NCBI RefSeq assembly: GCF_000189635.1
Contig: NW_002476405.1
Span: 452,069 to 516,068, forward strand
Reading direction: 5' to 3'
Source of the DNA: Tetrahymena thermophila SB210
Lineage: Eukaryota > Ciliophora > Oligohymenophorea > Hymenostomatida > Tetrahymenidae
DNA: 64,000 nt
In this document: positions 37,363 through 50,040 of the stretch, in pieces
How positions within the stretch are numbered: the stretch's first letter is position 1
How the letters are laid out: the number at the start of each line of letters is the position of its first letter
Notes under the pieces: model-generated
The model's input: the letters and a program-made list of their open reading frames with translations, nothing else
Told to the model about the DNA's origin: nothing
Database searches by the model: none
Program-made: the position numbers and the translations under genes

Positions 37363-37751
37363 TTTGTAATGAATGTATCTATCAATTAAAATTAATGTAT
37401 TTTATTTTAATAATAGCTTTTTTAATAAATTAAATTTACAAAAAAAGAAATTTTTTATTGTAAATAACCTTTATTTTTATTGGATTTAGTTATTTAAATG
37501 TATAATTTGCTAAAATAGTTCAATATATTTGAACATTTTAGAACCAATATCAAAAAAGTTTGTATGAGAAAATTTACTAAATTTTAAATACATATAAATG
37601 CTTCAATAAATTACTTTTAAACTGATAATAAAAATAAATTTTTTCCTAAGATATTAATTTATAAATAAAAAACAAATAAATAATTGATATTTCAAATTTA
37701 ATAATTATTAAATTAAATTATTATTATAATAAAATTGTTTTGATTTATAAA
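37363..37751. other. 3' region of antigen gene 1
   Basis: AT-rich 3' UTR and spacer, conserved in order with the regions after the other antigen genes. Landmarks include TTTTAGAACCAATATCAAAA and GACAATTTACTAAATTTTAA (or close variants). It leads into the decayed minus-strand membrane gene. Confidence 0.5.
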
Positions 37752-38540
37752 TCAGTGAATTTTTACAGTTTTCTGATACTTCGAAAGTATAAAAATCATT
37801 GCAAAAAGAAAAAGATAGTAAAGAGTAAATAAAATAGACATTATAGAGAATTTTAGAGAAATGACAAGAACTAAGGTAGCTATATACATTAAATAGTCAA
37901 TTACTTCAAATTCATACAAAACTGATTTATAAGTGCTAAATGATGATTTTAATACTTTGCTTATAACAATGAATATCTCAGCAATTTTAACTATAGAGCG
38001 CATCAGTAAAAAATTTGAAGCTGTATATATAAAAGAGCTGCAAGTGTACATACATAACAGAGAGGAACATTTTAAAAATAGAATTACTAAATAAATCCAT
38101 CTTAGCAATCTTTTTATCTACAAGAATTAGCATTAACAATAAAAAAGTTAAAGATTTTAATGACTATACATTAAAATCTCAGTATTTAGTCAAGTTGGTA
38201 TTAGATTCGTGTTTGAATTTATAAGCAAAATAAATAGTGAAGATTATAGAAAATATTGGAAGGGTATTATTGATTAGTAAAACATTATTAATATTCAATT
38301 CATTTGCATAATCTAAAAAAAAGAGTTTTAATAATACTAAAAAAGAAAGTTTAGTAGAAGATGATAAAAATTATCACCTAGAAAATAATGTATGTTTTTT
38401 GTTGATTAAATATGAAAAGTTGTCAAAAACTTATTATTTATTAACTCTTAATATATTTTTTTTAAGTATTTTTTCATATTAATCTAAAAATCGAGTATTT
38501 TTCTTCTAAGATTTTATAAAATAAATATTTAAAAGAATAA
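37752..38540 (-). pseudogene. Decayed copy of the polytopic membrane gene, cassette 1
   Basis: It aligns on the minus strand with the 3' half of the intact gene at 57495-58822, including the same end (KTVKIH then TGA at 37752-37754). The TM-rich stretch ASNFLLM.SI.KIAEIF..SKVL is recognisable. Relative to the intact gene there are at least two small insertions near 38050-38090 (+1 and +4) and further frame breaks near 38170-38210 and 38370. It also lacks the 5' half. It is the least decayed of the four degenerate copies and still has the internal segment missing from the other three. Confidence 0.7.
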
Positions 38541-41504
38541 AATAAATATTTAAATCTACTCAACTATGTTTGATTTTTTTTAATTCAAAAAAAAATTTTC
38601 AATTAAACTAACCTTTATATTATTATAATCTACTATTTAATTAATTTCACTTTCCTCAAAAATTTAATATCTTCTTTAGTTGCGATACTATTTCTTGCAA
38701 GATAATAGATATTGTGTTTAAATTTTATTTTTAAATAATATTTTATTAAAATTAGTTAAACTTGATGAGAAGTATATCTGGAATGAGCAAAATAGTCAAA
38801 TATAATTTTATTTGTGTTTTATCTTTGAGTCAAAAATACTGCTTTAACTTTATTTAGAAAGTGTCAACTCAAATCAACTCAACTTAAGTTTTATTCAGTC
38901 ATAAAAATCTTTTATAAAGATACATAATATCTGTAAAAACTAACTAATTCTAAATCAAACAATTCCCTAAAATAATATTTGAAAATAAATTACTTCTAAG
39001 AAGCAATATTTTAATTTTTTATAATATGGGCATTAATTTCTTTGAGTCTTAATCAATATTTTAGGATTTAAAGTATTGCTTTTTTGTAAATGTTCTTAAA
39101 ACTGATTAACTTATTTTAAATTATTTTATTTAATAAAAACATATGATATAATTATAACTTCTCGAAAATAATTAGAACATAATTTATGTAAGTAAATATT
39201 TTTAGAAGTAAATTAACCACTTTTTGATGATCTCTATAAATCAAATTAGATTATTCATTTCCATATCTTAAATTCTTTTGAATATAGATATAAAATCTGC
39301 TCGTTTTCAATAAATTACACATTCATTTTTTATTAACGGGTTTAACAAACTAAATAGTAAGCTTGATAATAATTTTATTCAATAATAAACAATATACTTA
39401 TTACTATTGCACATTTTATCTAATCAATGAATTTTATGCCATTTACATTTATTTACTTATACTAATTTTGTTAACCATTTCATTTAATGAGTTTTTGTTA
39501 CTTTTTCTTGATGAATTTTGTATTTTTAAAAAATCTAATTACCCAATTAATTTAATTACTCCCTTTTTTTATCAAGTAAATTTCATAACTGTAAGATATT
39601 TGTTTTTCCTCCCTTTACTCAAAAAATTGAATTGATTACACTAAAAATTGGATGATTTAAAAATAAAATTTACTCATAAATTAATATATAACAATTTTTT
39701 TACAGTGTCGTCAAGTTTTTTACTCAAAAAAAAAAATATATTATAATTATTTGAAATATATTTATGTAAAATTATATTATTGCTTATATTCGATAAATTG
39801 CTCATTCATCTTTAATTAACAAACGAAATAGTAAGTTTGATGATTATTTTATTGAATAGTATTTATTACTCTTGCACATTTAATCTTATTAATGAATTTT
39901 ATGCCCTTTATATTTATTTACTTATACTAATTTTGTTTACCTTTTCATTTTATGAGTTTCTATTGATTAATTAAAACATCATTTAATTTTTGTTTATGAA
40001 TTTTGTATTTTTAAAAAATCAAATTGACTAATTAATTTAATTACTCCCTTTTTTTTATTTAGTAAATTTATTAAATTTACATTTATAACTGTAAGATATT
40101 TATTTGTTTTTCCTCCCTTTAATTAAAAAACTGAATTGATTTCACAAAAATTGGATGATTCAAAAATAAAATTTACTCATAAATTCATAATATTAATACA
40201 TAACAATTTTTTTACTGCCTCTAGTTTTTTACTCAAAAAAAGAATAGTTTATAATTACTTGAAATCTATTTATCGATAATTAAATGATTATTTTTTTCAA
40301 TTTTAGTAAAAACACACCTCATTTGTTTCTAATTAACTGTAAAGACTATTATATTTTTTATTTCTTAGAGCAAGCTAATAACGAGTTGAAAAGTTTTTAA
40401 TCTCTGATAATAAAAGAAAATTAATCTAACCAGGTTTTTTTAAAAACAAAAGATATTCGGTTAATTTAATTAAAATCTTAAAATTTTCCTAACTAATAGA
40501 TTCACATATTACTGATGTATAACAATCTTTGCTGATTTAAGTTTTTTGTTCAAAAATAAATAAATAAAATTATATTATAATTTATGTTAAACTCAATTTT
40601 TGTTGTTTTCAATTTTATTATAAAGCATTCCTTATTTCTTTTTAATTAACTGTAAAGCTTATTATATTTTTAAAAAACTAAATACCAATCAAAAAGTTTT
40701 TAATCACTGATAGTAAAAACCAATCAAAAAGTTTTTAATCACTGATAGTAAAAGTAAATTAATCTAACAGGATCTCTATAATTCAAATGATATATTCTAA
40801 ATTAAAATCTGCATATTTGCCTGACTAATGATGTCACATATTATTGACTCATAGCAATAATAAAAAAATATATTTTAAAGATTATTATTATTAGCTAAAA
40901 TATATTTATGTTAAACAAAATTATTTTTTTTAATTATATTCTAAAATATTCCTCTAATTAACAGTAAAAACCTATAATTTTTTTATTGTAAGAGCAAGCT
41001 AAAAAAGAAGTTGAAATTTTTAAATCCTTAATAATAAAAGTTAATTAATCTCTATAAAACAAATGATATATCCTTTATTAAAATCTTCATATTTGCCTGA
41101 CTAATTATTCACATATAATTGAGGAATAGCAATCTTTACTGTTAAATTTTATAATAATAAAAAAATATATTATGAAGAATATTATTATTATCTGATATAT
41201 ATTTATGTTAAACTAAATAATTATTATTTTCAATTTTATTATATAACATACCTTATTTGCTTTTTAATTAACTGTAATCTCTATTTTGTTTTTTATCTGT
41301 AAGAGCAAGCTAAAAAAAACGAATCAAAGAATTTTTAATTACTTGACATAAAACAAATTAATCTAACCAGATTTTTTTAAAAACAAATGATTAATAGTTA
41401 AATTAATTAAAATTTTTATATTTGTCATAATTTATTTGATTAAATTTATCTTGTTTTAAGTTGTAAAATTAATTATTTTGTCGACAAATAAGCCAACAAA
41501 AAGA
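38541..41504. other. Upstream region of antigen gene 2
   Basis: No gene. It holds a duplicated stretch (about 39300-39660 against 39790-40200; both have GTAAGCTTGATAAT-like or GTTTGATGATTATTT starts, a GCACATTT.ATCT step and ATGAATTTTATGCC). After that come about four degenerate ~300-bp repeat blocks up to the gene. Confidence 0.6.
40300..41400 (+). repeat. Degenerate ~300-bp upstream repeats, cassette 2
   Basis: Blocks recur near 40330, 40650, 40965 and 41270. Each runs AATTAACTGTAAA..CTATTAT, TTTTTATTGTAAGAGCAAGC, AATCTAACCAGAT.TCT, ACAAATGATATAT, and TTCACATATTATTGA. Copies vary in length and identity. A 38-bp segment ending in ACTGATAGTAAAAG is also doubled in tandem at about 40684-40760. 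Confidence 0.7.
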
Positions 41505-41577
41505 GCACTTAAATAAGAAGCTAAACAAATAATTAATTAAAAATAAATACTTTTAAATTCAAAATAATTCTTCAAAA
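41505..41577 (+). promoter_or_regulatory. Conserved proximal upstream block, antigen gene 2
   Basis: CACTTAAATAAGAAGCTAAA, then an ACAAATAATTAATTAAAAAT run and TCAAAATAATTCTTCAAAA just before the ATG. Nearly identical to the blocks before genes 3 and 4, although this gene is broken. Confidence 0.5.
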
Positions 41578-43192
41578 ATGAATAAATTAAATACTATAAT
41601 AATAGCCTTACTTATTTGCTAGATTGTTAAATCTGGTAAAATCGTTACATGCAGTTCTGGTGCTAACTGCTCTGGGTGTGGTGCCACTCCATAAATACAA
41701 AATTTATTCTCATCAATTTCTAGCCCACTTTGCTACGTTACAGATTGTAGCTAAACTCCTCCATCATATAATGGCTTTGTTTGTAGTTCTTGTTATCAAT
41801 CTTAAGGCACTTCAGCCTTCAGCTGCTTTAAATATAGGTCAATATTATGACCCAGGTACAAGTGCTTGTGTTGCTTCCTGCCCTTAAGACACTTAAGCTG
41901 ATGATACTTATACTTGCAAGCCGATACCTAAACCTGGTAATATAGTTGCATGCGGTTCTAGTGGTAGCTGCTCTGGGTGTGGTACCACTCCTTAAATAGC
42001 AAATTTATTCACACCAGTTACTGGCTTAATCTGTAAAATGATAGATTGTAGCTAAGCTCCTCCATCATATAATGGCTATGTTTGTTAATCTTGCTATCAA
42101 GCAACAGGCGCTATAGCTGCTTTAAATATTGGTAATTATTACGACCCAGGTACAAGTGCTTGTGTTGCTTCCTGCCCTTAAGGTACTAAAGCTGATAATA
42201 CTAATACTTGCTAGATTATTAAACCTGGTAATAATGTTTAATGTGGCTCAGGTGGTAGCTGCTCTGGGTGTGGTGCCACTTCATAAATAGTAAATTTATT
42301 CACAACAGTTTCTTAGTCAAGTTGCAAAATGATAGACTGTAGTTAAACTCCTCCATCATATAATGCCTATGTTTGTTAATCTTGCTATCAAGTAACAGGC
42401 GCTATAGCTGCTTTAAATATTGGTAATTATTACAACCCAGGTACACATGCTTGTGTTACTTCCTGTCCTTAAGGTACTTAAGCTGATAATACTAATACTT
42501 GCTAGCCAATTCCTACTAAACCTGGTAATAACATTTCATGTGGCTCAAGTGGTAGCTGTTCTGGGTGTGGTACAACTTCAGAAATAGTTAATTTATTCAC
42601 ACCTGTTTCTGGTTCAAGCTGCAAAGTCACAGATTGTAGCTAAACTCCTACTTCATACAATAGTTATGTATGTTAATCTTGTTATTAAGTGACTGGTGCA
42701 ATTCCTGCTTTAAATATAGGTAATTATTACGACCCAGGAACAAATACTTGTGTTGCTGAATGCCCTCAAGGTAAAGTTGCAGACATCAATAACACTTGTT
42801 AAACTCCAAAAACTATCATCGGTAAAGATGTCGGCTGTGGTACTGCTGCTTCGAATGGAAATGCTGCTAACTGCAATCTTTGTGGGGAGAATTCCTCAAT
42901 ACAAAATCTTTTTTCTTACGATTCAAAAACAGCAGGTTAAAATTGTTAATTTAAAGATTGTAGCACTATCCCAAGTACTCTAAATGGTTGGATATGCAAC
43001 TCCTGTAATGATGTAGAAGGATCTAAAATTCCAGTTGGCTTATATTTTAATGGAAGTACTTGCGTTTCCACGTGTTCCAGTGGAGTTGCTACATCTTAAA
43101 GTAATTGGACTTGCAAAATTTTTAATACTTATAATTATGGAAGCATTTTAAACTTGGTGATATATTTTTTGTTATTAAATATATTATTTTGA
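41578..43192 (+). pseudogene. Surface antigen gene 2: chimeric N-terminus and frameshift
   Basis: From ATG at 41578 the frame encodes a signal-peptide start (MNKLNTIIIALLI), then jumps straight into an inter-repeat linker (CQIVKSGK). The cleavage end of the signal peptide (STAFVRA in the others) and the first repeat unit are missing. A perfect 7-bp tandem duplication (CTTCAGC twice, 41810-41823) then shifts the frame, so TGA is reached at 41848-41850 after 90 aa. Beyond the shift, an intact antigen frame continues to TGA at 43190-43192, with four more Cys-rich units and a GPI-type tail (LNLVIYFLLLNILF). Five units remain, against six or seven in neighbours. As written it cannot make a full antigen, though it may donate sequence by gene conversion. 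An assembly error at the 7-bp repeat is possible. Confidence 0.8.
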
Positions 43193-43689
43193 TATGCAGC
43201 ATTTCTATCTATTATAATTAATGTATTTTATTTTAATAATAGCATATTTAATAAATTAAATTTACAAAAAATGAAAAATTTTTGTTGTAAATTATCTTTA
43301 TTATATATATATAGCCGTTCCTGGTTTTAAAATTCCACTGATTGGATATATGTAATCAGCGAAGTTTGTAAAAATAAAATTAAAGTTTTTTTTATAAACT
43401 TTATTTTGACTTCAATGAACAATTGTCTAAAATAGTTTAATATTTAAATATTTTAGAACCAATCAAAAAGACAATTTACTAAATTTTAAATACATATTAA
43501 TACTTAAATAAATTACTTTCAAATTAATGAATAAAAATATATTTTTTGTCTGAGCTTTTAATTCATTAAAATAAAAACAAACAAATAATTGATATTTCAA
43601 ATTTAATAATTATTAATTAAATTATTATTATCAAACAAAAATAGCATATTATAATAATAAAATGCATCAAATGTTTTTATTTTTTAATA
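43193..43689. other. 3' region of antigen gene 2
   Basis: AT-rich spacer following the same landmarks as after gene 1. It has an extra local segment near 43315-43380 (CCGTTCCTGGTTTTAAAATT) not seen in the other cassettes. Confidence 0.5.
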
Positions 43690-44110
43690 AGTTAACTATT
43701 ACTCTTTTTTTGATACTTAGAAAGTATTATAATCATGGTAAAAAGAGAAAGAGAGTTAAGAGTAAAATAAAGACAATAGAGAATTTGAAAGAAAGGACTA
43801 GAACTAGATTAGCTATACATTAAATTGTCAATTTCTTCAAATCCATACAAAATTGAAATATAAATGCTAAATGCTGATTCTAATACTTTGCTTCTAACAA
43901 TAAATATCTTAGCAATTTTAACAATAGAGTTCATCAATAAAAATTTTCAGTTAGGCAATCTATGTTTTTTGTTGATTAAGTACGAAAAGTTTTCAAAAAC
44001 ATATAATTTATTAGCTCCTAATATTTTGTAATTAAGTAGGTCATAGTCTTAATCTTTTATCGAGTGATTTTCTTCTTTGATTTTAAGAATTCTTTTAAAT
44101 GTTATTTTTA
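43690..44110 (-). pseudogene. Decayed copy of the polytopic membrane gene, cassette 2
   Basis: Short remnant aligning with the last ~240 bp of the intact gene (57500-57740) and, after an internal deletion of roughly 400 bp, with about 58140-58290. No open frame remains. The deletion junction (ATCAATAAAAATTTTCA next to GGCAATCTATG) resembles that in cassettes 3 and 4. Confidence 0.65.
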
Positions 44111-47100
44111 GAAATATGTAAATATATTTAATTATGTTTGATTTTTTAAATGCAATAGAAATTTCAAAAAAATGTTTTTAATTAAGTAAAATAACCTATA
44201 AATTGTTATAATCAACGTATTTAATTAATTTCATTATCCTCAAAAAATATAAAATCACCTTTAGTTGTGGAATTATTTATTGCTAGGTAATAGATATAGC
44301 GTTTCAATTTTATTTTTATTAACTATTTAAAATTGGTGAGAAGTATAATTGGAATGAGCAAAACAGTAAAATATAATTTGATTTGTATTTGATCTTTTAT
44401 TTTACTTTGATTTAACGAGTTTCAAGTTAATTTTTATTCAGTCATAATAATTTTTATAAAGATAGATAATAAATATCTGTTAACACCACCCAACACTATA
44501 TGAAACAATAATATTTGAAAATAAATTACTTCTTAGAAACAATATTTTTATTTTTTATAATATAGGCATTAATTTCTTAGTGTCTTAATCAATATTTGAG
44601 GATTTAAAATGTTGCTTTTTTCTAAATATTCTTAAAATTTATTAACTTATTTTAAATTATTTTATTAAAGATAAACTTATGAGATAATTATAATTTGTTG
44701 AAAATAATTAGAAAATAATTTATGTAAGTAATTATCTTTAGAACTAAATTAACCACTTTTTGATGGTCTCTTTAAATTAAATTAGATTATTCATTTCCAT
44801 ATCTTAAATTCTTTTGAATTTAGATATAAAATCTGCTCGCATTCAATAAAATACACATTCATTTTTTATTAAGGGATTTAACAAATGAAATAGTAAGCTT
44901 GATGATTATTTTATTGAATAGTGAAAAAGATATTTATTGCTCTTGCACATTTAATCTAATTAATTAATTTTATGCCCTTTATATTTATTTACTTATATTA
45001 ATTTTGTTTACTTTTTCATTTTATGAGTTATTATTGATTAATTAAAACACGATATAATTTTTCTTTATGAATTTTGTATTTTTTAAAAATCAAATTTTCT
45101 AATTAATTTATTTTCTCCTATTATTTTGATTAAGCAATTTTAATTTATAAATTTACATTCATAACAATAAGATATTTGTTTTTCCTCCCTTTAATCGAAA
45201 AATTGAATTTATTACACAAAAAATTGGATGTTTTAAAAATCAAATTTACTCATAAATTCATAATATTGATACATAACAATTTTTTTTACTGCGTCTAGTT
45301 TTTTACTCAAAAAAAGAATATATTATAATTACTTGAAATCTATTTATTTAAAATTTAATTATTATTTTTTTCAATTTTAGTAAAAACACACCTCATTTGT
45401 TTCTAATTAACTGTAAAGCCTATTATATTTTTTATTTCTTAGAGCAAGCTAAAAACTAGATTTTTTAAAAAACTAATGATATTGAGTTAATTTAATTAAA
45501 ATCTTTATATTTTCCTAACTAATAGATTCATACCTTATTGATTTATAACAATATCTACTGATTTAAGTTTTTTACTAAAAAAAATAAATTATAAAAAATT
45601 ATTATTATTATTTGAAAGATATTGATGTTAAACAACTAAATATTATTTTTTTCAATTTTTAACTTACTTTATTAGTTTAGTTAACTGTAAAAACCTATTA
45701 TTTTTTTTATTTGTAAGCGAAAGCTAAAAAAAGAGATGGAAAATTTATAATCACTGATAATAAAAGTAAATTAATCTAACTAGATCTCTCTTAAAGCAAA
45801 TGATATATAATTAATTCACTTAATTATAATCTTTATATTTACCTAAATAATGATTTCACATATTATATGTTTCACAATCTTTAATGTATTAAGCTTTTTC
45901 CTCAAAAACAAAATTATATTATTATTTATATTCAACTCAATTTTTTTTGTTTTAAAATTTATTATTAAGCATACACCTTTTCCTTTTAATTAACTGTAAA
46001 GCTAATTATTTTTTTTATAAGCTAAATGCCAATTGTAAAGTTTTTAACCATTGATAGTAAAAGTAAATTAATCTAACCAGATCTCTCAAACAATAAAGTA
46101 TGTAATTAAATTAATAAAAAACTAATAATTTCGCATATTATTGATTCATAACAATCTTTACTGTATTAAGATTTTTACTCAAAAAAAAAATTATAAAAAT
46201 TTTTATTATTATCTAAAATATATTAAGGTTAAATTAAATTATTTTTTTTTATTTTATTATAAAACATATCTCACTTGCTTCTAATTAATAGTAAAAACCT
46301 ATTATTTTTTTTATTGTAAGAGCGAGCTAAAAAAAGAATCAAAATTTTTAAATTATTAATAATAAAAGTTATTTAATGTAACCTAATCTCTTTAAAACAA
46401 ATGATATATAGTTAATTAAAATCTTTATTTTTGCATGAATAATGATCTCACATATTATTGACGCACAACAATAATAAAAAAAATATATTTTTAAAATATA
46501 ATAATACAAATGATATATTCTTAATTAAAATCTTCATATTTACCTGAATAATGATTTCAAATATTATTTACTCATAACAATAATAAAAAAATATATTTTA
46601 AAAATTATTATTATCAGCTGAAATATATTTATGTGATACTAAATTATTTTTTTAATTTTATTATAAAGAATTCCTCTAATTAACAGTAAAAACCTATTAT
46701 TATTTTATTGGAAGAGCAAGCTAAAAAAAGAGTTGAAATTTTTATTTCATTAATAATAAAAGTTAATTAATCTAACCTAATCTCTATAAAACAAATGATA
46801 TATATTTAATTAAAATCTTCATATTTGCCTAACTAATTATTTCACATATTATTGAGGTATAGCAATCTTTACTGTGTTAAATTTTATAATAATAAAAAAA
46901 TATATTATGAAGAATATTTTTATGTTAAACTAAATAATTATTGGTTTGAATTTTATTTTATAGCATATCTTATTTGATTTTTAATTAACTGAAAAATCTA
47001 TTTTGTTTTTTATCTGTAAGCTAAAAAAAACGAATAAAAGAATTTTTAATTATTTAACTTAAATTAAATTAATCTAACTAGATCTCTCTAAATACAAGAT

Positions 47101-47236
47101 ATTTAGCTAAATTAATTAAAATTTTATATTTTTCATAATTTATTTGATTAAATTAATCTCGTATTAAGTTGTTAAATTAATCTCGTATTAAGTTGTTAAA
47201 TTAATTATTTTATCAACGAATAAGCCATCAAAAAGA
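44111..47236. other. Upstream region of antigen gene 3
   Basis: Non-coding. It carries about six degenerate ~300-bp repeat blocks (near 45408, 45680, 45992, 46288, 46682, 46987). It is nearly identical over long stretches to the upstream region of gene 4 (about 50.0-53.4 kb). Confidence 0.6.
45390..47060 (+). repeat. Degenerate ~300-bp upstream repeats, cassette 3
   Basis: About six blocks, each with TTAACTGTAAAAACCTATTA or a variant, a TTGTAAGAGCAAGCTAAAAA step, TAATCTAACCAGATCTCT, and AAATGATATAT. Spacing is about 270-390 bp. One segment (CAAATGATATATTCTTAATT) is partly repeated again at ~46507. Confidence 0.7.
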
Positions 47237-47309
47237 TCACTTAAATAAGAATCTAAACAAATAATTAATTAAAAATAAATACTTTTAAATTCAAAATAAT
47301 TCTTCAAAA
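47237..47309 (+). promoter_or_regulatory. Conserved proximal upstream block, antigen gene 3
   Basis: CACTTAAATAAGAATCTAAA, then ACAAATAATTAATTAAAAAT and TCAAAATAATTCTTCAAAAA up to the ATG. Shared with genes 2 and 4. Function as promoter and 5' UTR is inferred from conservation and position. Confidence 0.5.
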
Positions 47310-49214
47310 ATGAATAAATTAAATACTATAATAATAGCTTTACTTATTTCAACTGCTTTTGTTAGAGCTGGTTCACCAGTTTCTTGTGGTAGTGGAATAA
47401 ACTGTAATTTATGTGGAGATACTGATGAAATTAGAAGAAATTTTGCTGCTGTTAGTCAGACAGAGTGCAGTTATTCAAAGTGTAATTAAGCTACACCAAT
47501 AAATGGTTTTATTTGTTAATCTTGCTATGGTTAGTCAGATGCTGTTTAGGCTTTAAATTAAGGTGGTTTTTATAACCCAACTACAAACTCTTGTGTTATT
47601 TCCTGCCCTTACGGTACTCAACCTGATTATACTACTTCCACTTGTCATAGTGTTAAACCTGGTAATAACGTTGCATGCAGTACTGCTGTTGACTGCTCTA
47701 AGTGTGGCGCCACTCAATAAATACAAAATTTATTCACACCAGTTTCTGAAACAGATTGCTAAATGATTGACTGTAGTTAAACTCCTCCATCATATAATGG
47801 CTATGTTTGTAAATCTTGCTATCAAGTATCAGGTGCTGCAGCTGCTTTAAATATTGGTAATTTTTACGACCCAGGTACAAGTGCTTGTGTTGCTTCCTGC
47901 CCTTAAGGTACTCAGGCTGATAATACTAATACTTGCTAAATTGTTAAACCTGGCAAAAGTGTTATATGCGGTTATAGTGGTAGCTGCTCTAGGTGTGGTG
48001 ACACTCCATAAATAGCAAATCTATTCAAACCAGTTAATAACTCAAAGTGTAAAATGATAGATTGTAGCTAAACTCCTCCATCATATAATGGCTATGTTTG
48101 TAAATCTTGCTTTCAAGCAACAGGAGCTACAGATGCTTTAAATATCGGTTATTTTTATGACCCAGGTACAAGTGCTTGTGTTGCTTCCTGCCCTTAAGGT
48201 AATTAAATTGATTTTAATAATAAATGCAAGCCAATTCCTACTAAACCTGGTAATAATATTTCATGTGGCTCAGGTGGTAGCTGCTCTGGGTGTGGTGCCA
48301 CTTCATAAATAGTAAATTTATTCACAACAGTTTCTTAGTCAAGTTGCAAAATGATAGACTGTAGTTAAACTCCTCCATCATATAATGCCTATGTTTGTTA
48401 ATCTTGCTATCAAGCAGCAGGTGCTATAGCTGCTTTAAATATTGGTAATTATTACAACCCAGGTACACATGCTTGTGTTACTTCCTGTCCTTAAGGTACT
48501 TAAGCTGATAATACTAATACTTGCTAGCCAATTCCTACTAAACCTGGTAATAATATTTCATGTGGCTTAAATGGTAGCTGTTCTGGGTGTGGTACCACTC
48601 CATAAATAGTAAATTTATTCACACCTATTTCTGGCTCAAATTGCAAAGTCACAGATTGTAGCTAAACTCCTACTTCATACAGTAGTTATGTATGTTAATC
48701 TTGTTATTAAGTGACTGGTGCAATTGCTGCTTTAAATATAGGTAATTATTACGACCCAGGAACAAATGCTTGTGTTGCTGAATGCCCTCAAGGTAAAGTT
48801 GCAGACATTAAAAAAAATTGTTAAATTCCATAAACTATCATTGGTAAAGATGTCAGCTGTGGCACTGTTGCTTCGAATGGAAATGCTGCTAACTGCAATC
48901 TTTGTGGAGATAATTCCATAGTGTAAAACCTATTCTCTTACGATACAACAACAGCAGGTTAAAATTGTTAATTTAAAGATTGTAGCACTATCCCAAGTAC
49001 TCTAAATGGTTGGATATGCAACTCTTGTAATGGTGTAGAAGGATCTAAAATTCCAGTTGGTTTATACTTTGATGGTAGTACTTGTGTTTCCACATGTTCC
49101 ACTGGAGTTGCTACATCTTAGAGTAATTGGACTTGTAAAATTTTTAATACTTTTAACTATGGAAACTTTTTAAGCTTGGTGATATATTTTTTGTTATTAA
49201 ATATATTATTCTGA
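47310..49214 (+). CDS. GPI-anchored surface (immobilization) antigen, gene 3
   Basis: Single exon, 634 aa, ending TGA at 49212-49214. Signal peptide MNKLNTIIIALLISTAFVRA. Six Cys-rich repeat units follow. The first, N-terminal type starts SCGSGINCNLCGDTDEIRR; the rest follow the CG.SGSC..CG, DCSQTP.SYN.YVC.SCY, LNIGN.YDPGTSACV.SCP pattern. The last unit is the divergent membrane-proximal type, with CG.VASNGNAANCNLCGDNS then NGWICNSCNG. The GPI-type tail is YGNFLSLVIYFLLLNILF. Around 47563-47766 it is almost base-for-base identical to gene 4 (53755-53958), while its later units resemble genes 1 and 2, so the gene is a mosaic. Predicted role is as a surface-coat protein anchored in the outer plasma-membrane leaflet. 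Confidence 0.9.
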
Positions 49215-49634
49215 TACTTAAAGTATCTATCAATAATAAATAATGTATTTTATTTTGATAATAGTATGTTTGACAAATTAAATTTTAAAAAAAGAAAATA
49301 TTTTTTGTAAAAAAAACCTTTATTTTTACTTAATGAACAATTGTCTAAAATAGTTTAATATTTGAAAATTTTAGAACTAATATCAAAAAAATTTGTATGA
49401 GACAATTTACTAAATTTTAAATAAATATAAATGCTTAAATAAATTACTTTCAAGTTGATAAATAAAAATATATTTTTTGTCTAAAACTTTAATTCTTGAA
49501 AACAAAAAACAAATAAATAATTGTTGATATTTCGAATTTAATAATTATTAATCAAATTATTTTAATCAAACAAAAATATCATATTATAATAATAAAATGC
49601 ATCAAATGTTTTTATTTATTAATCAGTTAACTTT
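49215..49634. other. 3' region of antigen gene 3
   Basis: AT-rich spacer with the same order of landmarks as after genes 1, 2 and 4. No gene. Confidence 0.5.
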
Positions 49635-50040
49635 TACAGTTTTGGAATACTTAGAAAGTATTATAATCATGGCAAAAAGAGAAAGAGAGTTAAGAGTAAA
49701 ATATACACTATAGACAATTTTAGAGAAAGGACTGGAACTAGAATAGCTATACATTTAATAGACAATTACTTCAAATCCAAACATAGTTGAAAATAAATGC
49801 TAAATGCTGATTCTAATGTTTTACTTCTAAAAATAAATATCTCAGCAATTTTAACTATAGAGCTCATCAATAAAAATTATCACTAAGACAATTTATTTTT
49901 TTAGTTTTTAAAAACAAATTATTTATTAGCTCCTAATATATTGTAATTAAGTAGATCTTAGTCTTAATATTTTATCGAGGGCTTTTCTTCTAAGATTTTA
50001 AGAATTATTTTAAATTTTATTATAGAAATATGCAATATTC
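49635..50040 (-). pseudogene. Decayed copy of the polytopic membrane gene, cassette 3
   Basis: Matches the 3' end of the intact gene (AGAAAGTATTATAATCATGG region) and, after the shared internal deletion, a piece corresponding to ~58150-58290. Many small indels; no open frame. Confidence 0.65.

Noticed and set aside
37752..38108. 118-aa minus-strand open frame read as a small intact membrane gene
   Set aside because: It would start at TTG, which is not a normal ciliate start. Comparison with 57495-58822 shows frameshifts and a missing 5' half, so it is listed as a pseudogene.
42750..42983. Plus-strand frame inside antigen gene 2 (similar one at 36914-37153)
   Set aside because: Off-frame shadow of the Cys-rich repeat; it recurs only because the antigen repeats are conserved.
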